Shown one piece after another: positions 17,301 through 24,341 of a stretch of 39,591 nt of DNA (position 1 is the stretch's first letter; every line of letters begins with the position of its first letter). This DNA comes from Candidatus Woesearchaeota archaeon (lineage in GTDB: Archaea > Nanobdellota > Nanobdellia > SCGC-AAA011-G17 > GW2011-AR18), in NCBI GenBank assembly GCA_016179945.1, contig JACPCE010000011.1, positions 1-39,591 of the forward strand, given 5' to 3'. The notes under the pieces were generated by a model. That model searched no databases and had not been told where the DNA came from. It was given only the letters and a program-made list of their open reading frames with translations. The translations under genes were made by a program, and so were the position numbers.

Positions 17301-17544
17301 TGTATTCAGATGGGACCCTAAAACAGATACATTTGTTTTTAATTCTAATAGTAAATTATTTGAAAAAATAGCAATACACTATGGATTTACTAAAGAACAG
17401 GTTCTAAATGAATTTAAGATAAGAGCAAAATTATTGAGAGAATTATATAAAAGAGGAATAATTGGTTTTAAGCAGGTGCAGGCAGTTGTACATGAATATT
17501 ATAAATCTCCAGAAATAATTTTAAAGAGGTATAATATAGTATGA
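14341..17544 (+). CDS. Type IV pilus/secretion ATPase (GspE/FlaI/TadA class) interrupted by an intein
   Basis: 1067 residues as translated; about 550 after intein removal. Cytoplasmic hexameric ATPase that drives pilus assembly or secretion. N-extein: a disordered Gln/Pro-rich start, then the N-terminal domain and PLLDGSLPDG. C-extein resumes SRINATYT and has Walker A GGTGTGKT (816-823), the Asp box (VVSIEDTRELQL), Walker B IIVGEVRG and the His box (GHPGMATMHAED). The intein occupies residues 239-755. ATG follows a GGGGT Shine-Dalgarno-like sequence. The stop overlaps the next gene by 4 bases. The natural partners are the two GspF/TadC proteins downstream. Confidence 0.95.
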   Translation: MGLFSGFKKEASKENQTAQNNKTPIPQAAPTSIKKETQPLFKIEQPTIPNLPEAKDPKTIDIRYPLIPPYTFARIRWDQKETELVYEIEEPNITDKEKQILDTLEEGIKELINLSFISVKDKETVLLYLEKNIRVLLTELSIELTTDSYLKIMYYIYRDFVGLNELEPLMNDYFIEDIECNGVNSPIYVVHRKYRNIRTNLIYKDIHKLASFVEKLAQKCGRYVSYAEPLLDGSLPDGSIDYDEPVIYRENGIVKLKKIGDVIDNYYKDNESNKSVNINNIEVAAFDKDYKISWRKANYAYRHKINGDLYQLDLEFGKKIKLTGCHSIFTLRNTGVISERTENLNVGDYVIIPSIIPENNIMKEINLCKELINSIYKDKLIIRDVPNYIYIKNKKELYDYYNGHYKHANQAYYEHKNKKIIPLCLYYILDEKELRNCFIGTTSSHKVPTFLEINKELMWFLGLYISEGWLYDRGSHGVYFSLNKNELNLIEEISRCAKNSFNLGIYVEPEKDNGVKVKVDGLILWIIMKDVLRVSKGAKTKVVPELIFNVSKELQKAFIKSWHAGDYSTTTSKFLANDISYLALFNQDITSFYKSKPKVTKIKGREIINNGAYYSNFYTRDVENPYPSMIPIELFNPLNKTHLRFRNKRINRNRLIKILNEIRYKRFENLNLINRKSFLEWNKRGLLDSNCNLTKEGKKLTEELNIVKKLINSDFCFAKVKKISRVKSTSEYVYDFSVENDENFVAGFGGVCCHNSRINATYTTDVSSKGPTFTARKFTKEPWSPIQLMIKGTCTAEIYAYLWMALEYENSLMVIGGTGTGKTSYINSIAFFIPPQARVVSIEDTRELQLEHENWLPSVARAGVGLTNLVGQRYGEVSLFDLLRASFRQRPDYIIVGEVRGKEAFVLFQAFASGHPGMATMHAEDVNTLIKRLETEPINLSGSLIETLSAVVVMTQSKIKGKEVRKVSSIDEIVEVKEGIGGEVTNNVFRWDPKTDTFVFNSNSKLFEKIAIHYGFTKEQVLNEFKIRAKLLRELYKRGIIGFKQVQAVVHEYYKSPEIILKRYNIV
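15055..16605 (+). mobile_element. Intein (517 residues) with LAGLIDADG-like endonuclease domain
   Basis: Inserted exactly between LPDG and SRINATY of the ATPase. Splicing residues: Ser1 at the N-terminus (SIDYDEPVIYRENG), block B TGCH, block F/G region VYDFSVENDENFVAGFG, C-terminal His-Asn (CCHN), and Ser as +1 residue. Removing it restores a continuous extein DGSRINATYT. In the middle, WFLGLYISEGWL matches the first LAGLIDADG helix with an acidic Glu. A second helix, AFIKSWHAGDYS, is diverged but keeps an Asp. The endonuclease could therefore still be active. Both edges were found from the extein sequence and splice motifs, so the coordinates are firm. Confidence 0.9.
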
Positions 17545-17744
17545 GCTTGGCAATGCTTAAACAAAATGCAGAAATTCTTTTAGAAGTTGCTGAAAATTAT
17601 GAAATAATATTGGAAAAGAAAAAAAATGCCCCAAAGCAGGAAGCTGAGAAATATGAAGAAAAAATAAAAAATTTCAAAAACCAATTTTTGTATCTGCTCA
17701 CTGCAATGCATAAAATAATAGAACAGGAAAAAAATGTCAGGTGA
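17541..17744 (+). CDS. Small coiled-coil protein in the pilus operon
   Basis: 67 residues, nearly all helical and charged (NAEILLEVAENYEIILEKK, KQEAEKYEEKIKNFKN). ATG overlaps the ATPase stop (ATGA), and its end overlaps the next gene by 11 bases, so it is part of the operon and translation is coupled. No family recognised; perhaps a small adaptor between ATPase and platform protein. Confidence 0.7.
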   Translation: MSLAMLKQNAEILLEVAENYEIILEKKKNAPKQEAEKYEEKIKNFKNQFLYLLTAMHKIIEQEKNVR

Positions 17745-19101
17745 AATTGCAAATAGCGCTAAGAATATCCTTAGTTATATAGAAAATTTAAATACAATAA
17801 TTAATCAGATAAATTTAATCAGTGGAATTAAATCGCTAACAGCAGACCAAAAAAAACAAATCAATGATTTAAAAGCGAAAAAAGTCGAGATTCTAAGTAA
17901 AATAGATAGTGAAAATGCAAAAATTTACAAGATAATCAACCCCCCACAAAATATAGAACCACCGAAACCAACAATAAAAAACCCACAGGTGCTGCCTAGA
18001 CCGCAATTAACTGCACAAAAAGAGGCTCCAGCACCTATGCTGCAAAAAATTGTGGAATCGCCTTCCTTTACATCAGAAAAATTCAAGAATTTATCAAAAG
18101 AAGAGAAAAAGAAATTTATAAAAGAAGCAAACATAAATGTTTTAGAGTTAAAAAAATTCATAAAATTACAAAAGGAAAAAGGAAGAGTTAAAGTAACATT
18201 TGTTAAAGAAAATTACAGCATATATAAACCAAGCAGAGTTGGTGAAATTACAAATAAATATATGAAGAAGTATGCAGATGCTTTGGTAAAAAAATATCCT
18301 AAATTATTTGATCCAATGTTTTCACATTTTAAAATGGTAGAGATGGAAATACTATCAAGAACGTATATTAGCATGACGCTTTTTTTCACTATTTTATCTC
18401 TGCCTGCAATATTTTTATTTTTTCTGGCGCTCAATTTTGCTTTTAATTTAAGTATAGTAAAGATATTATTAATCTCTTTTGCAGGAATGATTCTTACATT
18501 TTTTGGGTTTTATTTTTATCCTGCTAGTTTAATTGGAGGAAAAAATACTAAAATAAAGCTTGAATTGCCATTTGCTCTGGTACATATGAGTGCAGTTGCA
18601 GGCAGCGGTGCAAATCCAATAAGTGTATTTGAACTTATTGCAGAGTCTGATGAATATCTGGAATTAAGAAAAGAAATAAAGAAAATATTAAACTATGTTA
18701 ATTTGTTTGGATATAACCTGACAAATGCTCTTAAAAATGTAGCTGCAACAACTCCAAATCCTGAACTAAAAGAACTATTAAACGGAATGATTTCAACCAT
18801 TGAAACAGGCGGAGATCTTAAAGGTTATTTAAAAGAAAAAGCTGATGATGCATTAAATACATATAGACTAGACAGAAAAAAGCAAGTTGAAGCTCTATCT
18901 ACTTATTCAGAAATTTATACAGCAATTCTTATAGCTTCTCCATTATTGTTGCTTGTAACACTTGCAATAATTAATTCAATTGGAGGAAATATTGCAGGTC
19001 TAAGTGTTGCAACTATTGCTTGGATAAGTATAATTGGTGCATTGCCTTTGCTCAATATTGGATTTATGTTTTTCATAAGCATATCACAGAAGGGATTATA
19101 A
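17734..19101 (+). CDS. Pilus platform protein 1 (GspF/TadC/FlaJ family)
   Basis: 455 residues. The N-terminal ~150 residues are soluble: coiled coil (about 20-70), a Pro-rich linker (PPQNIEPPKP), then a Lys-rich helical part. The GspF/TadC domain follows with membrane helices at about 213-235, 240-262, 385-410 and 420-450, and the soluble helical bundle between them (LPFALVHMSAVAGSGANP ... TGGDLKGYLKEKA), the typical GspF signature. It forms the inner-membrane platform driven by the ATPase. The ATG overlaps the upstream gene by 11 bases. Confidence 0.9.
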   Translation: MSGEIANSAKNILSYIENLNTIINQINLISGIKSLTADQKKQINDLKAKKVEILSKIDSENAKIYKIINPPQNIEPPKPTIKNPQVLPRPQLTAQKEAPAPMLQKIVESPSFTSEKFKNLSKEEKKKFIKEANINVLELKKFIKLQKEKGRVKVTFVKENYSIYKPSRVGEITNKYMKKYADALVKKYPKLFDPMFSHFKMVEMEILSRTYISMTLFFTILSLPAIFLFFLALNFAFNLSIVKILLISFAGMILTFFGFYFYPASLIGGKNTKIKLELPFALVHMSAVAGSGANPISVFELIAESDEYLELRKEIKKILNYVNLFGYNLTNALKNVAATTPNPELKELLNGMISTIETGGDLKGYLKEKADDALNTYRLDRKKQVEALSTYSEIYTAILIASPLLLLVTLAIINSIGGNIAGLSVATIAWISIIGALPLLNIGFMFFISISQKGL

Positions 19102-20036
19102 TGGAATTAAAAGCTAAACATTATGTAGGTTTAACAATAGGATTTATAATAATAATAGTTGATTTTATTCTGTTCTTTAATTTTACAGTAGAATTTGGCC
19201 CTAAAGTATGGTATTTCAGTCCAATAATAGTACTTGGTTCTCTTATAGCTTCAATTACATTTATTCTTGATTTTATGGAAGAAAACAAAAGACAGAAAGA
19301 ACTTGAAACAAAATTTCTTGAATTTGTTCGTGGTTTAGTTGAAACTGTAAGATCAGGTGCTAGTGTTACACAAGCAATAATTCATGTATCAAGTGTCAAC
19401 TACGGTTCTCTTACCCCATATGTAAAAAAATTGGCAAATCAGATAGAATGGGGATATTCCTTGCATGATGCATTGACAATATTTGCAAATGACACAAATA
19501 ATTCTGTAATAAAAAGAGCTATAACTATAGTGATAGAAGCAGAAAAAAGTGGGGGTGATATAGGCTCTGTTTTAGAGGCAGTAACAGGTTCTGTTCTAGA
19601 GATAAAAAAAATAAAAGAGGAAAGAAAAAGCAATGCATACACACAAACAATTCAAGGTTATATAATTTATTTCTTTTTTGTATTTATTATGATTGTATTG
19701 CAGATTTATTTAATCCCAAAATTAGGTTCTGTTGGAGGTGAACTAGGACAGGGGCTTGGAACTATTGGAATTGGAGGACTAGGTGGAGGAGGCAGTAGTG
19801 CTCTTGAATTTGGAAAGATATTTATTGCTACAATAATAGTTCAAGGCTTATTCGCAGGCCTTATGCTTGGTAAATTTTCTGAAGGAGACTACAAATCAGG
19901 ATTAAAACATTCATTAATAATGGTAATAGTTGGTTATCTAGTAATGTCAACAGCTGCAGGTATAATTAAGCCATCACAAGCATTAATTTTATTAATACCT
20001 TATAAATTTATAATAAAAGGTGCTGATGCTAAATAA
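19101..20036 (+). CDS. Pilus platform protein 2 (GspF/TadC family)
   Basis: 311 residues from the ATG at 19101, which overlaps the stop of the previous gene by one base (TAATG). A longer frame exists upstream but lies inside the previous gene. Membrane helices at about 9-29, 36-56, 190-215, 240-262 and 280-305. The GspF bundle is clear: LVETVRSGASVTQAI, QIEWGYSLHDALTIFA, EKSGGDIGSVLEAVT. A glycine-rich loop (about 215-235) separates the helices. Two adjacent GspF-family proteins are typical of TadB/TadC-like systems, where they form a heteromeric platform. Confidence 0.9.
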   Translation: MELKAKHYVGLTIGFIIIIVDFILFFNFTVEFGPKVWYFSPIIVLGSLIASITFILDFMEENKRQKELETKFLEFVRGLVETVRSGASVTQAIIHVSSVNYGSLTPYVKKLANQIEWGYSLHDALTIFANDTNNSVIKRAITIVIEAEKSGGDIGSVLEAVTGSVLEIKKIKEERKSNAYTQTIQGYIIYFFFVFIMIVLQIYLIPKLGSVGGELGQGLGTIGIGGLGGGGSSALEFGKIFIATIIVQGLFAGLMLGKFSEGDYKSGLKHSLIMVIVGYLVMSTAAGIIKPSQALILLIPYKFIIKGADAK

Positions 20037-21141
20037 AAGAGGTATAGGTCACGAAATAGATTGGGTGATAGGAATGGGTTTATTTCTAACAAGTGTTATA
20101 TTTATTTTTGTTATTTTTAGGCCAGGAGTAACAAAAATTCACGATCCCAAAACTCTGCTTGATATAATACAGGATGGATTTAATAATGATACTTATTGGA
20201 CTATAACAAATGTGCCTGTATTTCTACATCCTGCCAATTCTACATACAAAACAGGAAATGATATAGCAATTGTTGACTTGTCTAATAAAAAAATCAATGT
20301 AAGCTGCAAAGGAAAAAACCCATGCAGAACAGACAACTATAATACATTGCAAAATTTAATTAAAGGTAAAGATAAATTTAACATAAAAGTATATTATGTT
20401 AAAAGAGATGAAAGAGATGATCTTCCAAAACCAGATTTTAAAGTAGATCCAAATATTAAAACAGACCCAAAATTAGTTTGTAAATTAGAGAATGATAAAA
20501 AACACATATGCAAAGATAGAGATCCTGAGCTTATAGAACAAGCTCTTAATATATACAAAGATCCTGCCTTTGATAGACCAGGAGAGATTATCTATAATTT
20601 AACAAATACAGCAATAATAATGCCAGCACTCCTAGAAGAATCAATAACAGACCAGCCTATTAAGACAAAATATTTAGTAAGTGCATCAAACAAACCCATT
20701 AATTTTAATTTAAAAAACATAACATCACAATTTACTTATAGGTTTACAGCTTGTGCAAAAGTAGGGGAAAATGATTGGCCTTATAGTGAAGGTGTAGCTG
20801 CTTCCTGCAATGTAATTTATGAATTGGGAGTAGAAGATGTTGCAGAAGGAATTGATCTTGCCTCATTTTTTTCCCTTAATATAACAAAGATCCATGGCAA
20901 TGACTGCATACAAGGCTATGATTGCATTAAAGAAAAATGGAAGTTCCCAAGATCAAAAGAATTCAATATAAAAATAGAAAGCCTTCCTATAGGAATAAAG
21001 CAGTCAAATATCTCTGTTATTTTTCCAATAGGAGTATCTCCTCCTGAAAATGTAAATACTTTTGTACGTCAGTTTAATAGTTTTGTACTTACAGAAAAAA
21101 GCACAAGAATACCCGTTATGATAAGGATAACAACATGGTAA
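20026..21141 (+). CDS. Pilus operon membrane protein with pilin-like N-terminus
   Basis: 371 residues. The ATG at 20026 is preferred over a GTG six bases earlier. MLNKRG then IGHEIDWVIGMGLFLTSVI resembles a prepilin signal (K-R-G followed by a hydrophobic helix). The rest is a large outer domain with several Cys (VSCKGKNPCRT, LVCKLEN, HICKDR, TACAKV, ASCNV, DCIQGYDCIKE) that can form disulfides. It overlaps the previous gene by 11 bases and the next by 7. Family not recognised; probably a minor pilin or surface component. Confidence 0.75.
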   Translation: MLNKRGIGHEIDWVIGMGLFLTSVIFIFVIFRPGVTKIHDPKTLLDIIQDGFNNDTYWTITNVPVFLHPANSTYKTGNDIAIVDLSNKKINVSCKGKNPCRTDNYNTLQNLIKGKDKFNIKVYYVKRDERDDLPKPDFKVDPNIKTDPKLVCKLENDKKHICKDRDPELIEQALNIYKDPAFDRPGEIIYNLTNTAIIMPALLEESITDQPIKTKYLVSASNKPINFNLKNITSQFTYRFTACAKVGENDWPYSEGVAASCNVIYELGVEDVAEGIDLASFFSLNITKIHGNDCIQGYDCIKEKWKFPRSKEFNIKIESLPIGIKQSNISVIFPIGVSPPENVNTFVRQFNSFVLTEKSTRIPVMIRITTW

Positions 21142-21653
21142 TAAATAAAAAAGGATTTCTAAAAATATTAGAAGCAATAATCGGTATAGTTGTTATTCTT
21201 GGTTTTGTAATTTCAATAATTCCAACAATACAAAAAGAATCATCAAGAATTCCCCCTGATTTAGAGCATACAACAAATTCTATATTTAAAGAAGTGCAAA
21301 ACAGCCCAGAATTTAGACAGTGTGTAATTAAAAGTAATGCATCTTGTATACATAGTTATATAGATTATTTGTCTTTTCCTGTGGCTTCACACCCTTGGAA
21401 TTATTCAGTGAGAATTTGCAAGATAAATTCCACATCTTCAATAATTGATTGTAACTATGATCCTCAAGTTAAAGGAATAGATCTTTATGAGAAAAACAAG
21501 AAATTTTCAGAAGAAGTACTTCCACAAGACAAGGATATATATACAAAGGCTATAACACTTACAGCACCCGATGTTCTTGGTTTTGATCAGCCAAATATAG
21601 ATGCATTTAGTAATTATAGCCTTCTCACAGTATATGCATGGTCAAAGAGCTAA
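21135..21653 (+). CDS. Minor pilin-like protein, last gene of the pilus operon
   Basis: 172 residues. MVINKKG followed by FLKILEAIIGIVVILGFVI is a prepilin-like signal with a Glu near position 6 of the helix after the Gly, as in type IV pilins, where it aids assembly. The outer domain has Cys pairs (QCVIKSNASC, RICKIN, DCNYD). It overlaps the previous gene by 7 bases and its 3' end overlaps the convergent presenilin gene by 12. Confidence 0.75.
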   Translation: MVINKKGFLKILEAIIGIVVILGFVISIIPTIQKESSRIPPDLEHTTNSIFKEVQNSPEFRQCVIKSNASCIHSYIDYLSFPVASHPWNYSVRICKINSTSSIIDCNYDPQVKGIDLYEKNKKFSEEVLPQDKDIYTKAITLTAPDVLGFDQPNIDAFSNYSLLTVYAWSKS

Positions 21654-22493
21654 ATAAATTAAAATATAGCCAACAAGGCTTCCAGCAGAAATAAAAGGCA
21701 TTGCAGGATAGAATTTTTTCTTCTCAGCCATGAAAAATAAAATTAGAAGCGCTAGTGCAGCAGTAAAAGAAGTAATTAATGCAGCATAAAATCCAAAATT
21801 TTTTAGCATTACTCCAGAAAACAACAATGGAAATGCTATGTCCCCGCCTCCAAGTATTGCATTTTTGTTATGCTTAGATCTAGCAACATGCTTTGTCTCT
21901 TTTTTTGAATTCATAATAAGATTTTTTGCTGAACTAGGAACAAGCAGTCCTGCAAACATTTTAGATTTTACTTGAAATTTTGCCATTGAAACCATATGCT
22001 GGGTTTTCCATACAGCAACCATATCATAGATTGATATTAAGACTAAAAGTACAAATATAGACCAAATACTAAGCACCGGAACAAATATTGCTGCTAAGCC
22101 GCCATAAATAAAAACTTCAGTAAAATTATGTATTATAACATTTGGCTTGAAAGTTCTGAATATAGTCAAGCCTAAAGCCAAGATAAGTGCTGCAATTTCA
22201 GGAATAAAAGCAGCAAACGCTATAGTAATAGTAACAAAAACACTGAGAAAATACCACGCCTTCCATATCTTAAATGCAGCAAACCTTATCAGTATTAGGG
22301 CTATTGCAGTGGCAAAAAGTATTGAAATTATTATTGGAATATAAGCTGTTCTTTCTTCAAACTGTGGTTTTTCTATACCTAAAGGCAGGTTTTTTTCAGA
22401 AGGAAGATAATTTTTAATTATAAATAATCCAATAAAATGAGATGCTAAAAATAACAATATTAAGATCAATGTAACAGAAAGATCGTGTTTCAT
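21642..22493 (-). CDS. Presenilin-like intramembrane aspartyl protease (PSH/SPP family)
   Basis: 283 residues, about nine membrane helices. It has the three marks of the A22 family: Tyr-Asp in helix 6 (IYDMVAVW, Asp157), GxGD in helix 7 (GGGDIAFP, Asp218), and a PAL-like PAMP (263-266) in the last helix. Archaeal presenilin homologues cleave membrane helices, including leftover signal peptides. A motif of note is TQHMVSMAKFQ after the YD, common to archaeal members. PAMP departs from the standard PAL. It lies tail to tail with the pilus operon, and no PibD/FlaK-type prepilin peptidase is visible in the window. Confidence 0.92.
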   Translation of the reverse strand: MKHDLSVTLILILLFLASHFIGLFIIKNYLPSEKNLPLGIEKPQFEERTAYIPIIISILFATAIALILIRFAAFKIWKAWYFLSVFVTITIAFAAFIPEIAALILALGLTIFRTFKPNVIIHNFTEVFIYGGLAAIFVPVLSIWSIFVLLVLISIYDMVAVWKTQHMVSMAKFQVKSKMFAGLLVPSSAKNLIMNSKKETKHVARSKHNKNAILGGGDIAFPLLFSGVMLKNFGFYAALITSFTAALALLILFFMAEKKKFYPAMPFISAGSLVGYILIYLAL

Positions 22494-22614
22494 GTAATAA
22501 AGAATAAATCTATATTTTTAAGTCTTTTTGTTCCAAAATTTATTTGAATATTATGGTGCCATGCAAGTTTTCTATAGACAGATTTATAAGTTAGTTTATT
22601 TATAATAAATAAAT

Positions 22615-23088
22615 ATGAAGAGTTACGAAGATATATACTCTAAATTTTTTGATTTAAGTAAAATAAAATCAGAAGATAAAAAAGAATTTATGCGAACAAA
22701 ACTTAAAGATTTTCCCGTTGCGGGTGCCGTTTTGTTACACATTTTTACTTTTGGAATTTTCTCACTTATTTACTATGGAATTGTGCATTCTAAATTTCCG
22801 AAGATTAAACAAAATGATTTTTCGGCAGGCAAAGCAATAGGTTTTATGTTTATACCAATTTTTAATTTATATTGGCAGTTCGTTTTTTGGTTGCGACTTG
22901 TTGATAGAATAAATTTACAATTTAAATTAAGAAATATAAAACATGAAGTTCCAAAGAGTCTTATTCTAACAAATCGGATACTTGGTGTAATTCCTTATAT
23001 TAATTTATTAACCTTACCGATACTTTCTCCAATTTGTATAGGGGTAATTCAAAGTGGAATTAACAAAATTGTTCATAGCAGAGAATAA
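22615..23088 (+). CDS. DUF4234-like small membrane protein
   Basis: 157 residues. A soluble N-terminus (about 1-32) and four hydrophobic segments. The pattern LLHIFTFGIFSLIYYGIVHS, then FIPIFNLYWQFVFWLRLVDRIN, is typical of DUF4234-type proteins (short helices, conserved Pro and Trp). No known function. AT-rich promoter with TTTATAA sequences just before the ATG, shared in the same gap with the divergent presenilin gene. Confidence 0.75.
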   Translation: MKSYEDIYSKFFDLSKIKSEDKKEFMRTKLKDFPVAGAVLLHIFTFGIFSLIYYGIVHSKFPKIKQNDFSAGKAIGFMFIPIFNLYWQFVFWLRLVDRINLQFKLRNIKHEVPKSLILTNRILGVIPYINLLTLPILSPICIGVIQSGINKIVHSRE

Positions 23089-23116
23089 ATATTAAGACTA
23101 AAAAACCACCTCTTAA

Positions 23117-23129
23117 TTCTTATTTTTTA
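23117..23129 (+). terminator. T-rich terminator after the gene ending at 23088
   Basis: A T-rich stretch (TTCTTATTTTTTAT) about 30 bases after the stop codon. Confidence 0.35.
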
Positions 23130-23377
23130 TGTATCTCATTCGTTCAGTTGATAGGATGCTCTTGAAAATAATTTTTCTGGATTTTTTGTGCAGCAAAAAT
23201 TGTTCTACTTTAGCTCATCCTACTTTCAGTCGTCGGGACATATAACAGCGACTATCTAAAAAATTACTCGGCTCGCAATTTCTCCAAATTTTTTACACCA
23301 TGTTCAGTAAACTTCAGATAGCTACATACAATGTGTTATGGATAACATTTACCTTGCAGCTTACTTAGATAGTTAAG

Positions 23378-23387
23378 TTTAAAAATA
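23378..23387 (+). promoter_or_regulatory. TATA box for the ABC transporter operon
   Basis: TTTAAAAATA, ending 20 bases before the ATG at 23408; no Shine-Dalgarno. It sits beside the 3' arm of the complementary ends of the element at 23088-23399. Confidence 0.45.
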
Positions 23388-23407
23388 AGTCTTAATGTTA
23401 ATAATTA

Positions 23408-24340
23408 ATGCAAAAAATATTAGAGGTGAAGGGTCTTAGTAAGAAGTTTGGAGACCATCTAGTTCTTGATAACCTTAATTTTGATATTGAAGAAGGATCT
23501 ATAGTTGGAGTAATAGGAAGGAGCGGATGCGGTAAAACTACACTTCTAAATACACTTGTGGGTTTTCTCAAAGCAGATGCTGGTAAGCTATTTTATAAGG
23601 GTAAAGAAATAAGTAAATCAAATAGTGGTTTAAGAAATAATATAGGTTTTGCAGTCCAAGAAAGTTCATTATATAATAAACTAAATGTTGTAGAAAATTT
23701 AAATTATTTTGGAAAATTATATGGGCTATCAAATCACGATATAAAAGAAAGAACTGAAATACTTTTAAGAACATTTGGCTTGACTGAGGCAAGGCATGTA
23801 CTTGGTGGAAATTTATCAGTTGGTATGCAGAAAAGACTTGATATTGCCTGCGCATTAATACATGATCCAGAAATACTTTTACTTGATGAGCCTACAGCAA
23901 ACTTGGACCATATGCTAAGAAAAAATATTGTTGAATTAATAAAGCAAGTAAATGATAGTGGAACAACTGTAATAATTTCTTCCCATCATCTAGAAGATAT
24001 AAGAAATATATGTCATAAAGTATTAATTATAAACAACAGAAAAGCAGTTGCTTTTGATACTCCTGAAAATTTAGAGCTTAATTTCTCCAGTCATAAATTA
24101 ATAAAGCTTGAAAGTGAATTAAAAAACTATGCTCAACTGGTTAGCACATTAACAAACACAGGTTTGGTTAGAAAGCACTATATGCAGGAAAATAAATTAA
24201 TGCTCTTTACAAAAGATATTAAATCAACATTGAAATTAATTAACCAGCATTACAGTCAAAGCAATGACAATTTAATTAATATAGATATAATTAAACCATC
24301 GCTTGATACAATATTTGAACACATAAGCAGGAAGCCTTAA
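23408..24340 (+). CDS. ABC transporter ATP-binding protein
   Basis: 310 residues. A complete nucleotide-binding domain: Walker A GRSGCGKTTL (about 38-47), Q-loop VQESSLYN, signature LSVGMQKR (GMQ in place of the usual GGQ), Walker B ILLLDEPTANLD and switch His in SSHHLEDI. The last ~100 residues are an extra domain of the kind found in ABC-2 type exporters (DrrA/CcmA-like). It powers the permease whose gene starts two bases after its stop codon. Likely cargo is a drug, lipid or polymer for export, which cannot be told from sequence. Confidence 0.93.
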   Translation: MQKILEVKGLSKKFGDHLVLDNLNFDIEEGSIVGVIGRSGCGKTTLLNTLVGFLKADAGKLFYKGKEISKSNSGLRNNIGFAVQESSLYNKLNVVENLNYFGKLYGLSNHDIKERTEILLRTFGLTEARHVLGGNLSVGMQKRLDIACALIHDPEILLLDEPTANLDHMLRKNIVELIKQVNDSGTTVIISSHHLEDIRNICHKVLIINNRKAVAFDTPENLELNFSSHKLIKLESELKNYAQLVSTLTNTGLVRKHYMQENKLMLFTKDIKSTLKLINQHYSQSNDNLINIDIIKPSLDTIFEHISRKP

Positions 24341-24341
24341 A

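Larger units (their letters stand above)
23088..23399. other. Non-coding ~310-base element with complementary ends and several stems
   Basis: No gene was found in this gap. Its ends are complementary: ATTAAGACT (23091-23099) with AGTCTTAAT (23388-23396), extendable by U-G and two A-U pairs. Inside are TAGGATG (23152-23158) with CATCCTA (23216-23222); AGTCG (23228-23232) with CGACT (23249-23253); TAAAAAATT (23257-23265) with AATTTTTTA (23287-23295); a hairpin TGTTA-TGGA-TAACA (23334-23347); and ACTATCTAA (23251-23259), whose core can pair with 23316-23321 or with TTAGATAGT (23365-23373). This looks like a structured RNA (strand unknown) or a small element with terminal inverted repeats. No SRP RNA, RNase P or tRNA motif was found. 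Confidence 0.5.

Noticed and set aside
23129-23245. 38-residue plus-strand frame (MYLIRSVDRML...)
   Set aside because: No ribosome site, no family, and it lies within the structured element; probably chance.
23088-23399. SRP RNA or RNase P RNA
   Set aside because: Size and paired ends fit, but neither strand shows the SRP helix 8 motif (GGAAGG...GCAGC) nor the RNase P conserved core; left as an unknown element.
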